In this document: piece by piece, positions 17,164-26,067 of the stretch
How positions within the stretch are numbered: position 1 is the stretch's first letter
Layout: each line of letters begins with the position of its first letter
Origin: an uncultured Bacilli bacterium
GTDB lineage: Bacteria; Bacillota_I; Bacilli_A; RF39; UBA660
Direction of reading: 5' to 3'
DNA: 64,000 bases
Assembly: GCA_934085595.1 (NCBI GenBank)
Contig: CAKOHK010000002.1
Span: forward strand, 62,001 to 126,000
The notes under the pieces: model-generated
What the model was told of the DNA's origin: nothing
The model's database searches: none
What the model saw: only the letters and a program-made list of their open reading frames with translations
Made by a program: the position numbers and the translations under genes

Positions 17164-17811
17164 ATGAAAAGAAAAAATATTATATTTGGATTAATACTTA
17201 TAATAATTGGAGTAATAATTATACTTAATGTTACAAATGTAATAGATGTTAATCTATTTTTTAAAGGATGGTGGACTTTATTTATAATAGTGCCTTGTCT
17301 AATAGGTCTCTTTACGGATGATGATAAAGCAGGTAGTATTATAGGTATACTTTTTGGAATAGCACTATTACTATCAGCAAGAAGCGTTATATCATATGAT
17401 TTAGTATGGAAATTAGTTTTACCAGTAATATTAGTAGTACTAGGAATATCTATTATTCTTAAAAATACTTTTACTGAAAAAACAGAAACAAGCAAAGATA
17501 ATCATTTATCAATTTTCTCTAAAAAAGAAATAACTTTAGATGACACATTCAAAGGTACAGACATTTCAGCTATATTTGGTGGAGTAACATGTAATATTAA
17601 AAATGGAAAAATAAAAGGAAATGCTACCATAAATGCTTACGCTATATTCGGAGGAATAGATTTATATGTACCAGAAGATGTTAAAGTAGTAGTAAAACCA
17701 GTTTCATTTTTTGGAGGAGTAGAGCAAAAACATATTAAAGAAAATAATGATGCTAAAAAAGTATTATATGTAAATGCAGTATGTATATTTGGAGGAATAG
17801 AAATAAAATAA
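17164..17811 (+). CDS. LiaF-like membrane protein
   Basis: 215 residues. Four short membrane segments in the first 110 residues (LiaF-TM/DUF5668 type), then a soluble beta-helix-like domain with three repeated FGG turns (AIFGGVTC, AIFGGIDLYVPEDV, CIFGGIEIK), typical of LiaF C-terminal domains. LiaF proteins sense cell-envelope stress and inhibit LiaRS; no LiaRS genes are here. It overlaps the ABC ATPase start (TAATG), suggesting a regulatory or accessory role for that exporter. Confidence 0.8.
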   Translation: MKRKNIIFGLILIIIGVIIILNVTNVIDVNLFFKGWWTLFIIVPCLIGLFTDDDKAGSIIGILFGIALLLSARSVISYDLVWKLVLPVILVVLGISIILKNTFTEKTETSKDNHLSIFSKKEITLDDTFKGTDISAIFGGVTCNIKNGKIKGNATINAYAIFGGIDLYVPEDVKVVVKPVSFFGGVEQKHIKENNDAKKVLYVNAVCIFGGIEIK

Positions 17812-18746
17812 TGAATGCAGTAGAAGTAAAACACTTAACTAAAATATATAAAGATAAAAAAGCAGTAGATGATTTATCATTTGAAGTTAAAGAAGGAGAA
17901 ATACTAGGATTACTAGGCCCAAACGGAAGTGGTAAAACAACAACAATAAACTCAGTACTATCTTTATTAAAATATGATAAAGGAACTATTAAAATATTTG
18001 GAAAAGAAATGAAACCAGACTCTTATGACATTAAAAAACAAATAGGAGTAATATTTCAAGAAGTAGCTGTATTTGAAGAATTAACTGTATATGAAAATAT
18101 AGATTATTTTTGTGGACTTTACATATCAAATAAAAAAGAAAGAACTAAATACGTAAATGAAGCAATGGACCTAGTAGGCATAAAAAGTTTTGAAAAATAC
18201 TATCCAAAAGAATTATCAGGAGGACTCTTAAGAAGACTTAATATAGCCTGCGGGATAGCTCATAAACCTAAACTAATATTTTTAGATGAACCAACAGTCG
18301 CAGTAGACCCACAAAGTAGAAACAATATATTAAGTGGAATTAAAAAACTAGGAAGAGAAGGAGCAACTATAATATATACAACACACTACATGGAAGAAGC
18401 AGAAATGTTATGCGACAGAATAATAATATTAGATAAAGGAAAAATAATCGCACAAGGAAGTTCAGAAGAACTAAAAGCCCTAGCAAAAATAGAAGAAAAA
18501 ATAACAGTAGAATTAAAAGAATATAATGAAAATATAACAGAAAAACTAAAAGATATAAAAGAAATAGATAACATAGAACTAAATAATGATGTACTAGTAA
18601 TAACATATAAAAAAGGAAAAAATAATCTAGAAAAACTAATGTCATTCTTAAAAGAAAATAAAGTAACATATGAAAAAATATTCTCAGAAAGACCAAGTTT
18701 AAATGATGTATTTTTAGAACTAACAGGAAAGGAATTAAGAGATTAA
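17811..18746 (+). CDS. ABC transporter ATP-binding protein
   Basis: 311 residues from the ATG at 17811, which overlaps the previous stop; an upstream in-frame ATG is inside the LiaF-like gene. Walker A GPNGSGKTT, signature LSGGLLRRL, Walker B LIFLDEP, and a switch His in TTHYMEEAE. The C-terminal about 90 residues form the extra domain seen in drug and natriuretic (NatA/CcmA-like) exporters. It energises the two permeases downstream; the substrate is not shown. Confidence 0.9.
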   Translation: MNAVEVKHLTKIYKDKKAVDDLSFEVKEGEILGLLGPNGSGKTTTINSVLSLLKYDKGTIKIFGKEMKPDSYDIKKQIGVIFQEVAVFEELTVYENIDYFCGLYISNKKERTKYVNEAMDLVGIKSFEKYYPKELSGGLLRRLNIACGIAHKPKLIFLDEPTVAVDPQSRNNILSGIKKLGREGATIIYTTHYMEEAEMLCDRIIILDKGKIIAQGSSEELKALAKIEEKITVELKEYNENITEKLKDIKEIDNIELNNDVLVITYKKGKNNLEKLMSFLKENKVTYEKIFSERPSLNDVFLELTGKELRD

Positions 18747-19915
18747 TGTTCGCGCATAACTTTAAATATTCACTAAAAGTATTATTTAGAAATAAACCAT
18801 TAATTTTCTGGACATATATATTTCCTTTAATACTAGCACTTTTATTTAATCTAGCATTTAAAGACATAGAATCAAACGAAGTACTTAAAACTATAGATAT
18901 AGCAGTAGTTAATAGTGAATCATTTGAAAATGACACTATAACAAAAAATATATTAAAAGAATTAAGTAGTGAAGAAAATAAAATATTTAATATAGAATAC
19001 ACAGACTTAGAAAAATCAAAAGAATTATTAGAAAATAAAGAAATATCAGGCTATATCATATATGATAATGATATAAAGATAGTAATAAATAATAATGGTA
19101 TAAATGAAACTATATTAAAATATACTCTAGATGAAATACAAAATACTAAAAACATGGTAAATATAATGCTTAATTCATCTATAACAAAAGAAATAAATAA
19201 TGGAAATATAAACATAAATTATAATGAAATATATAATAATATAATGAATAAAATATCAAATACAAATATAAAACTAAATGATATATCAAATAAAAATCTA
19301 AGTTATACTATGATAGAATACTATACTTTAATAGCTATGGCTGCATTATATGGTTCAATGTTATCAATGTATATAACAAACTATAATGACGCTAGAATGT
19401 GCCCTGTAGGTAAAAGAAAAAATGTAAGTCCTACTAATAAGATGACTTTAATAGTAAGTGGTTTACTATCAAGTTATATAGTACAATTAATAGGTATGTT
19501 TATACTATTTATGTTCATGATATTTATTTTAAAAATAGAGTTTATTAAGCTAGGAAAAGTAATATTCTTATCACTTTTATCATCACTAGCAGGTTTATCT
19601 CTAGGAGTATTTGTTTCATCTGTCTTTAAAGCAAAAGAAAACACAAAAACAGGTATTATCATAACAATAACAATGATATGCTGTTACTTATCAGGAATGA
19701 TGGGTATTACAATGAAATACATAATAGATACAAATATACCAATAATAAATAAAATAAACCCAGCAAACATGATAACAGATGCACTATATTCACTATATTA
19801 TTATGAAGATAATATAAGATATTCTTTTAATATTATAAGCCTAATTATATTTAGTACTATAATGATACTTATATCATATTTAAAATTAAGGAGAGAAAAG
19901 TATGATAGTATTTAA
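18746..19915 (+). CDS. ABC-2 type permease, first subunit
   Basis: 389 residues. N-terminal membrane helix (about 20-38), a large extracytoplasmic loop (about 45-190), and five to six helices in the C-terminal half: the ABC-2/YhgE-like topology. Start overlaps the ATPase stop (TAATG). The 3' end overlaps the second permease by 14 bp. The two permeases probably form a heterodimer. Confidence 0.85.
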   Translation: MFAHNFKYSLKVLFRNKPLIFWTYIFPLILALLFNLAFKDIESNEVLKTIDIAVVNSESFENDTITKNILKELSSEENKIFNIEYTDLEKSKELLENKEISGYIIYDNDIKIVINNNGINETILKYTLDEIQNTKNMVNIMLNSSITKEINNGNININYNEIYNNIMNKISNTNIKLNDISNKNLSYTMIEYYTLIAMAALYGSMLSMYITNYNDARMCPVGKRKNVSPTNKMTLIVSGLLSSYIVQLIGMFILFMFMIFILKIEFIKLGKVIFLSLLSSLAGLSLGVFVSSVFKAKENTKTGIIITITMICCYLSGMMGITMKYIIDTNIPIINKINPANMITDALYSLYYYEDNIRYSFNIISLIIFSTIMILISYLKLRREKYDSI

Positions 19916-21035
19916 AACATTTTATAAAGTAATAAAAAAATCAAAAGGACTAATCTTCTTATTTACAGGAATGCTTTTATTATTTGGAATAATGAATGCA
20001 ACAACAGAAGATATCGCATCTACTTTTACAGTAGTTAAACCAAATATATTAATTGTTAATAATGATAATGATAACATAATAACTAATAATTTAGTAAACT
20101 ATTTAAAATCAAAAACTAATATAATAGATATAGAAGATAATGAAGAAAAAAGAAATGATGCATTATTCTATAGAGATGTAAGTTATATTATATATATACC
20201 TAAAAACTATGGAGAAAATATATTAAAAGAAGATATAAACTTAGATATTAAAAGTTCAAAAGATTACGAAGCAAGTCTAGCAGAAATGATCTTAAAAGAA
20301 TACTTAAAAGTACAAAAAGTATTTATAAATCAAAATAATACTAAAGAAGAAATAATAAACAATATAAATAGCACACTAAAAGATAATACAAAAGTAGAAA
20401 TAACATCAACTATTAATATAGATAAATCATCTAAAATAGGAAGATACTTTAATTTCCAAAGTTACACAATATCAGCAATAATATTATTTATAGTATGTTT
20501 AGTAATATCTAGTTTCCATGAAAAAACTATAAGTAAAAGAATAAATATAAGTTCTATGCCACCAGAAAAACATAATACTTTAATATTACTATCAAGTTTA
20601 CTTTATGCTTTCATAACATGGCTTTTACTAGCATTATTAAGTATAATCTTATTTAATAAAGAATTATTAACTATAAAGGGAAGTATATATTTATTTAATA
20701 GTTTAATATTCACTATATGTATTCTTTCACTAGCACTTTTACTATCAAATCTAATAAGAAATAGAAATGCTATATCAGGAGTAGTAAATGTTTTATCACT
20801 AGGTCCAGCATTCTTATGTGGAGCATTTATACCACTAGAATACTTACCAGAAAATGTAAAAATAATATCACATATATTCCCAGCATACTATTTTACAAAC
20901 ACAAATGATTTACTAATAGAAATGGAATTAATAAATTATGAATCACTAAAAGGAGTAATAAATAACACACTAATATTAATCTCATTCACACTATTATTTA
21001 TAATATTAAATAACATAGTAACAAAAAAGAGGTAA
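19902..21035 (+). CDS. ABC-2 type permease, second subunit
   Basis: 377 residues, same topology as its neighbour: one N-terminal helix, an exported loop of about 150 residues, then five helices. Family turn GPAFLCGAFIPLEYLP is near the C terminus. The AAGGAGAG ribosome site lies inside the preceding gene, giving coupled translation. The amidase gene follows after three bases, so the exporter operon probably runs on into wall genes. Confidence 0.85.
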   Translation: MIVFKTFYKVIKKSKGLIFLFTGMLLLFGIMNATTEDIASTFTVVKPNILIVNNDNDNIITNNLVNYLKSKTNIIDIEDNEEKRNDALFYRDVSYIIYIPKNYGENILKEDINLDIKSSKDYEASLAEMILKEYLKVQKVFINQNNTKEEIINNINSTLKDNTKVEITSTINIDKSSKIGRYFNFQSYTISAIILFIVCLVISSFHEKTISKRINISSMPPEKHNTLILLSSLLYAFITWLLLALLSIILFNKELLTIKGSIYLFNSLIFTICILSLALLLSNLIRNRNAISGVVNVLSLGPAFLCGAFIPLEYLPENVKIISHIFPAYYFTNTNDLLIEMELINYESLKGVINNTLILISFTLLFIILNNIVTKKR

Positions 21036-21038
21036 TAT

Positions 21039-22091
21039 ATGATAGAAAGAATATTAAATTATAATAATTTATCATCAAAAGACAAGAAAAAACTAAAAGA
21101 AGAAGTATTAAAAAGCACACCAAGAGATATGTTCTATTACATATATTATACAAATGATAAAAATAAAAATATTGTTATAAATAAATTACTATCATCAAAC
21201 GATAAAAGATATATAAAACTATTATTTAGCGGATATGAAAACCTAAATACAAATAAAGTATTTAATAAACTATTAAGTTTTAACGATAGCAAAATAATAT
21301 TTTATTCTCTATATGATAGAAGTAACTTAGAAGATAAATATTATATAAAAGCAATAAAAAAACTATTAACATTACCAAGAGATAATTACATATATTTATT
21401 ATTTTATATTTATTTCATTGTTTTAAACAGATATAATGAAAATATATTTAAAATATTAAAATCTTTAAATAAAAATATAACTAAAGATAATTATAAAGAC
21501 ATATTAATTAAAATAGAAAAAGAAAATAAGAATGAAATAAAAGAATATAATGAAGAAACAATGAATAAATATATAGGTCATAATAATATGGTACCTGATA
21601 TAATAGTTTGTCATATAAGTTTTGACTATGGAAGAATATTAAATAATTTTTATAATGAATCACTAGAAGTATCATCTCACTATGTAGTTAGTAAAGATGG
21701 AAAATATAAACAAATAGTGAGCTTAGAAAACTCTTCATGGGCAAACGGGACATCATTAAATGAAACAAGTGACGTGTATTATAAATTATCAACCTCTAGC
21801 ATAATAAAAAATAGAAAAATAAATGCAAACTATTATACATATTCTATAGAACATGAATCATATGATGGAACTCTAACAGAAAAAGAATATCAAACATCAT
21901 TAAAGTTAATGATAGAAATAATAGATTATATAAAGAAAACATATAATAAAGATTTTATAATAGATAGAGAACATATAATAGCTCATAAAGAAGTAAACCC
22001 TATAGTTAGAAAAGTATGCCCAGGTGACAACTTTCCATTCGATAGATTTATAAATGATTTAAAGAAAATATATAATAAGGAGGGTAATTAA
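21039..22091 (+). CDS. N-acetylmuramoyl-L-alanine amidase (Amidase_2/PGRP) with unknown N-terminal domain
   Basis: 350 residues. The C-terminal about 170 residues form an amidase_2 domain: first zinc His in PDIIVCHISFDYG, SSHYVVSKDGKYKQIV, SWANGTS, then second His in IIAHKEV and the zinc Cys in CPGDNFPF. It cuts the bond between the glycan and the stem peptide. The N-terminal about 175 residues are helical and Lys/Asn-rich, HEAT-like in feel, and not recognised. No signal peptide is visible, which is odd for a wall enzyme. Confidence 0.85.
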   Translation: MIERILNYNNLSSKDKKKLKEEVLKSTPRDMFYYIYYTNDKNKNIVINKLLSSNDKRYIKLLFSGYENLNTNKVFNKLLSFNDSKIIFYSLYDRSNLEDKYYIKAIKKLLTLPRDNYIYLLFYIYFIVLNRYNENIFKILKSLNKNITKDNYKDILIKIEKENKNEIKEYNEETMNKYIGHNNMVPDIIVCHISFDYGRILNNFYNESLEVSSHYVVSKDGKYKQIVSLENSSWANGTSLNETSDVYYKLSTSSIIKNRKINANYYTYSIEHESYDGTLTEKEYQTSLKLMIEIIDYIKKTYNKDFIIDREHIIAHKEVNPIVRKVCPGDNFPFDRFINDLKKIYNKEGN

Positions 22092-22092
22092 A

Positions 22093-23094
22093 ATGCTTAA
22101 AATAGGAATAATTTATGGCGGAGAAAGTACTGAACATGAAGTATCTATTAAATCTGCAGAAAGTATAATAGAAAATATAGATAAAGAAAAATATATAGTA
22201 GAAAGATTATATATCGATGAAGAGGGAACTTGGTTTTTAAATGAAAAAGAACTTACAAATGTATTTTCATATTTAAAAACATTAGATTTAGCATTTCCTG
22301 TATTACATGGACAATATGGAGAAGATGGCTCAATCACAGGATTATTTAGAATGGCAAGTGTTCCATATATAGGATGTCCTATACTATCAAATGCACTAGC
22401 TATGGACAAAGTATACTCTAAAATAATATTCAAAAATGCTCATATAGAAGTAGCACCTTATATTTATGTTAAACAAATAGGATATTATTATTATATTAAT
22501 GATATGTTTGAAGAAAAAAGAATAAGTATAAAAGACTTATCAAAACTAATAAAAGATAAATTAAATTATCCAGTATATATAAAGCCATCAAGAAGTGGTT
22601 CTTCTATTGGAATAACTAAATGTAAAGAGGAAAAAGAATTACTTTCTTCTCTTGACGAAGCAAGTAAATATGATAATAAAATATTAATAGAAAAAAGTAT
22701 AGTTGGAAGAGAACTAGAATGTGCAGTATTAGGTAATAATGATATAGTATGTTCTAAAGTAGGTGAGATAAATACAAATAATGATTTCTATAGTTATGAT
22801 GCAAAATACATAAACTCATTTAATACATCACTAGCTACTTTACCAGAAGATATAGAAAACGAAATAAAAACACTAGCTATAAGAGCATATAAATCACTTG
22901 ACTGTAAAGGCCTTTCAAGAGTAGACTTCTTCTTAGAAGAAAAAACAAATAAAATAATAATAAACGAAATAAACACAATGCCAGGATTTACAAATATAAG
23001 CATGTATCCAAAACTATGGGAAAATACAGGCTTAAGTTATAAAGAATTAATAAATAAGTTAGTACTTCTAGCACTAGAAAACGATGAGGATTAA
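22093..23094 (+). CDS. ddl: D-alanine--D-alanine ligase
   Basis: 333-residue ATP-grasp enzyme that makes the D-Ala-D-Ala dipeptide of peptidoglycan. Motifs: IGIIYGGESTEHEVSI, FPVLHGQYGEDG, KPSRSGSSIGITK, and the metal-binding NEINTMPGFTNISMYP. The loop residue usually read as Tyr in vancomycin-sensitive ligases is not judged here. Ribosome site AAGGAGGG; next gene begins immediately after the stop. Confidence 0.95.
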   Translation: MLKIGIIYGGESTEHEVSIKSAESIIENIDKEKYIVERLYIDEEGTWFLNEKELTNVFSYLKTLDLAFPVLHGQYGEDGSITGLFRMASVPYIGCPILSNALAMDKVYSKIIFKNAHIEVAPYIYVKQIGYYYYINDMFEEKRISIKDLSKLIKDKLNYPVYIKPSRSGSSIGITKCKEEKELLSSLDEASKYDNKILIEKSIVGRELECAVLGNNDIVCSKVGEINTNNDFYSYDAKYINSFNTSLATLPEDIENEIKTLAIRAYKSLDCKGLSRVDFFLEEKTNKIIINEINTMPGFTNISMYPKLWENTGLSYKELINKLVLLALENDED

Positions 23095-23784
23095 ATGAAA
23101 GCAGTAGTATTATGTAGTGGCAAAGGAACAAGATTATATCCTTTAACAAAAACATTACCAAAAGCTCTAATAAGTATAAATAATAAAAAAGCTATATATT
23201 ATTCACTAGAATTATTAAAAGAATGTAATATTAAAGATATATTATTAATAATAAATGAAAAGGATTATAATCTTTTTAATGATTTATTAAAAAATGAATT
23301 AGACATAAACATAACATATAAAATACAAAAAGAATTAAATGGCCCACTAGAAGCATATAAACTATCAAAAGACTTTATAAAAGATGATTCATCTATACTT
23401 TTATATTCAGACAACTTATTTAAAAGTAAAAAGTTAATCGAAGATATTAAATCTAATATAAATACTTTTAAAGGAGCAAAAATATATTTACATGATACAT
23501 TAAATCCAGAAAGTTATGGAATATGTACACTAAATAATAATAAAATAATAGATATAGAAGAAAAACCAAATCAATCAAAAAGCAATAAAGCACTAACAGG
23601 TATATATTTATTTGATAATAAAGTATTTGAATATTCTAAAGATATGTCTGAAATGAAAGACTTATTATTAAAATATTTAAGTGAAGATGAATTAAATTAT
23701 CTTGATTTAGAAAAAGACATATGGACTGATTTTGGTACACCAGACAATTTATTAAAAGCAGAAATATTAGTAAAGGAAAAATAA
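23095..23784 (+). CDS. Sugar-phosphate nucleotidyltransferase (RmlA-like)
   Basis: 229 residues. The signature KAVVLCSGKGTRLYPLT with PKALI is the nucleotide-binding loop of the NTP_transferase family; a metal-binding Asp is in LLYSDNLF. The late TDFGTPDNLLKAE is typical of the family. Its place next to ddl suggests a role in cell-envelope sugar activation. Length is short for RmlA (about 290), so the exact sugar and nucleotide cannot be told. Confidence 0.85.
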   Translation: MKAVVLCSGKGTRLYPLTKTLPKALISINNKKAIYYSLELLKECNIKDILLIINEKDYNLFNDLLKNELDINITYKIQKELNGPLEAYKLSKDFIKDDSSILLYSDNLFKSKKLIEDIKSNINTFKGAKIYLHDTLNPESYGICTLNNNKIIDIEEKPNQSKSNKALTGIYLFDNKVFEYSKDMSEMKDLLLKYLSEDELNYLDLEKDIWTDFGTPDNLLKAEILVKEK

Positions 23785-24275
23785 TGACAAAAGAAGAAAT
23801 ATATAAATATTTAGATGATAATAATATATGGTATGAAATTACAAATCATAAAGCTGTTTATAATATGGAAGAACTAAAAGATATTACTTTTCCTTATCAA
23901 AATGCAGATGGAAAAAACTTATTTGTAAGAGATGATAAAAAAAGAAATTATTATTTAATAACAGTAAAAGGTGATAAAAGAGTAGACTTAAAAGAGTTTA
24001 AAAATAATAATAATTTAAGACCTCTAACATTCGCAAGTGAAGAAGATTTAATGAATATAATGAATCTAACAAAAGGAAGTGTAACTCCTTTTGGATTATT
24101 AAACGATAAAGATTTAAAAGTAAAGTTTTATTTAGATGAAAGCTTTATGGAAGAACCTAAAATAATAGGAGTACATCCAAATGATAATACAGCAACTTTA
24201 TGGATTAAAGCAGATGATTTAATTAATATAATAAAAAAACATGGTAATTTAGTAACCATAGTTTCTATAAAATAG
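23784..24275 (+). CDS. proX: Prolyl-tRNA editing protein ProX (YbaK/ProXp family)
   Basis: 163 residues. A free-standing editing domain that hydrolyses alanine or cysteine mischarged on tRNA-Pro. Evidence: the YbaK fold opening IWYEITNHKAVY, FVRDDKKRNYYLITVKGDKRVDLK with the conserved Lys, and GSVTPFGLLND. Start overlaps the preceding stop (TAATG). Confidence 0.88.
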   Translation: MTKEEIYKYLDDNNIWYEITNHKAVYNMEELKDITFPYQNADGKNLFVRDDKKRNYYLITVKGDKRVDLKEFKNNNNLRPLTFASEEDLMNIMNLTKGSVTPFGLLNDKDLKVKFYLDESFMEEPKIIGVHPNDNTATLWIKADDLINIIKKHGNLVTIVSIK

Positions 24276-24302
24276 AAGTTCAAAAAATATTTGAACTTTT
24301 TT
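24276..24302 (+). terminator. Intrinsic terminator after proX
   Basis: Perfect 9-bp stem AAGTTCAAA (24276-24284) with TTTGAACTT (24290-24298), loop AAATA, T-run. Ends the long operon that began at 17164. Confidence 0.85.
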
Positions 24303-24411
24303 AATTTGTTCACTTGAGCACAAAACTTTTGCTAGATATAGTACTTAAGGAATACTTAATAGCCCAGTATCGCCAAACCAATTACATTAAAGTAAAAGGA
24401 GAGGCGGTGTA

Positions 24412-24621
24412 ATGAATAAGAAAGATATATTAATTACAATCTTACTAATCATTATAGTTCTTCTAATAATATTACTTTTTATAGCAATATTAAGTATTCC
24501 TTTTTTATTGTATGAAGTTTCCTTCACATGCATACATGATATGATAAAAGAAAAATTATTGCAAGCCATTGACATGGAGGGGGAGGATACCTGCTATAAT
24601 TTTATTATAAGAAGGATATGA
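24412..24621 (+). CDS. Small single-span membrane protein
   Basis: 69 residues. A long hydrophobic stretch (residues about 6-35, mostly Ile and Leu) is followed by a short charged tail. Ribosome site AAGGAG at about 24398. No family recognised. A good extended -10 for the next gene lies inside its 3' end, so it is either a true small gene overlapping a promoter or an older reading frame. Confidence 0.5.
   Translation: MNKKDILITILLIIIVLLIILLFIAILSIPFLLYEVSFTCIHDMIKEKLLQAIDMEGEDTCYNFIIRRI
24592..24600 (+). promoter_or_regulatory. Extended -10 promoter inside the small membrane gene
   Basis: TGCTATAAT (-10 at 24595-24600). TTGACA at 24569-24574 is 20 bases upstream, longer than ideal. Transcription would start about 17 bases before the ATG at 24624. 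Confidence 0.5.
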
Positions 24622-24623
24622 AG

Positions 24624-24878
24624 ATGAATATAAGAGAATATGCGAAGTTTACTATAAATAGTGAAAACTATAGGAGTAATGAAATGTATATTTCAGAGCT
24701 TTTGTATTCTATAAAAATAGATAATGAAAATACTTATACAATAGATATAGATCCTGGTGAAACAGAACACATAATTGAGATAACAAGTCTATCTGGAATA
24801 AGTAACAATTATAAACTAGCATATTTAAATAATAATAACTTAAAAGTAAAATACGCAAGTGACTATATGGATGTATGA
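24624..24878 (+). CDS. Small unknown protein
   Basis: 84 residues from the ATG at 24624, preferred over 24618 because the GAAGG ribosome site is 8 bases upstream of it. Soluble, acidic and Asn-rich, with a beta-rich look (YTIDIDPGETEHIIEI). No family recognised. It has its own promoter and is followed by the ogt promoter. Confidence 0.5.
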   Translation: MNIREYAKFTINSENYRSNEMYISELLYSIKIDNENTYTIDIDPGETEHIIEITSLSGISNNYKLAYLNNNNLKVKYASDYMDV

Positions 24879-24884
24879 TTATTA

Positions 24885-24893
24885 TGCTATAAT
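24885..24893 (+). promoter_or_regulatory. Extended -10 promoter for ogt-tag
   Basis: TGCTATAAT (-10 at 24888-24893); GGGAAGG ribosome site follows before ATG 24923. Confidence 0.6.
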
Positions 24894-24922
24894 AAATATA
24901 ATTTATACGGGAAGGAAACACT

Positions 24923-25456
24923 ATGAATTATATAAATAAATATAATAGTCCACTTGGAATAATTAATTTAAAAAGTGATGGAGAATACTTAACTGGACTT
25001 TGGTTTGAAGATTCTTATGATGATAATAAAAATAAAGAAAACTCTATAGAAAAAGAATTAGAAATCTTTAATGAAACTAAAAAATGGTTAGATATATACT
25101 TTAGTGGAATAAATCCAAACCTCACTATTAAAGCCAAATCTTTAAATGAATCTCCATTTAGAAAAATGGTAAATGATATCATGACTACTATACCTTATGG
25201 AAAAACAATGACTTATGGAGAAATATCATCTTTAATAGCAAAGAAAAAAGGTATAAAAAAGATGTCATCAAGAGCTGTTGGTCACGCTGTAGGTAGCAAT
25301 AATATATGTATAATTATTCCGTGTCATAGAGTAGTAGGCAAAAACGGTAATCTAACAGGATATGGAGGAGGAATTAAAAATAAAATAGAACTATTAAAAT
25401 TAGAACATAATGATATGAGTAATTTTATAATACCAAAAAGGGGAAACAAACTATGA
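24923..25456 (+). CDS. ogt: Methylated-DNA--protein-cysteine methyltransferase
   Basis: 177 residues. A suicide DNA-repair enzyme that takes methyl groups from O6-methylguanine. The acceptor motif IIPCHRVVGKNG is intact, and YGKTMTYGEIS plus SRAVGHAVGSN form the DNA-binding helix-turn-helix and Asn hinge. Overlaps tag by ATGA; the two repair genes form an alkylation-damage operon. Confidence 0.95.
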   Translation: MNYINKYNSPLGIINLKSDGEYLTGLWFEDSYDDNKNKENSIEKELEIFNETKKWLDIYFSGINPNLTIKAKSLNESPFRKMVNDIMTTIPYGKTMTYGEISSLIAKKKGIKKMSSRAVGHAVGSNNICIIIPCHRVVGKNGNLTGYGGGIKNKIELLKLEHNDMSNFIIPKRGNKL

Positions 25457-25992
25457 AAAGATGTAAATGGTGCAATTTAGAAAATGAAAAATATATAAAA
25501 TACCACGATGAAGAGTGGGGAAAAGAAAACTTTAATGATAACTATTTATTTGAAATGTTAATACTTGAATCATTTCAAGCAGGTTTGTCATGGGAGTGCG
25601 TATTAAATAAAAGAGATGCTTTTAAAAAAGCGTATGATAATTTTGATATAAATAAAATAATAAATTACGATGAAAATAAAATAAATGAATTATTAAATAA
25701 TAAAGATATAATAAGAAATAAATTAAAAATAAAAGCAAGTATTAATAACGCTAAAATATTTAAAAAAATACAAAATGAATATAAATCATTTAATAATTAT
25801 TTAGAATCATTTACTAAAGGCATAACTTTATATGAAATAAATCAAACTAGAAATGAATTATCTGATAAGTTATCTAATGATTTAAAGAAAAGAGGTATGA
25901 AGTTCGTAGGAACTATAGTTATCTATTCTTACTTGCAAGCAATAGGTGTAATATACTCTCATGATAAAGAGTGTTTTCTATATAAAAAATAA
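25453..25992 (+). CDS. tag: DNA-3-methyladenine glycosylase I
   Basis: 179 residues. Excises 3-methyladenine. Zinc ligands and recognition residues are visible: N-terminal RCKWC, the HDEEWG motif, ESFQAGLSW, and the C-terminal His and Cys in YSHDKECF. Translationally coupled to ogt, so both act on alkylated bases. Confidence 0.95.
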   Translation: MKRCKWCNLENEKYIKYHDEEWGKENFNDNYLFEMLILESFQAGLSWECVLNKRDAFKKAYDNFDINKIINYDENKINELLNNKDIIRNKLKIKASINNAKIFKKIQNEYKSFNNYLESFTKGITLYEINQTRNELSDKLSNDLKKRGMKFVGTIVIYSYLQAIGVIYSHDKECFLYKK

Positions 25993-26012
25993 TCTAATTT
26001 TAAAAAAAATCC

Positions 26013-26041
26013 TTACATAAAAAAATAATTTGTGATATTCT
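26013..26041 (+). promoter_or_regulatory. Probable promoter of the MATE fusion gene
   Basis: -35 TTACAT (26013-26018), 17-base spacer ending TGA, -10 TATTCT (26036-26041). Moderate match. Confidence 0.45.
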
Positions 26042-26067
26042 TATTAGGTGTCATAAAGGAGGAAGTA

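Noticed and set aside
24303..24411. Riboswitch or RBS-sequestering hairpin
   Set aside because: ATCGCC can pair with GGCGGT next to the ribosome site, but the helix is only six pairs with a wobble, and no known riboswitch core is visible.
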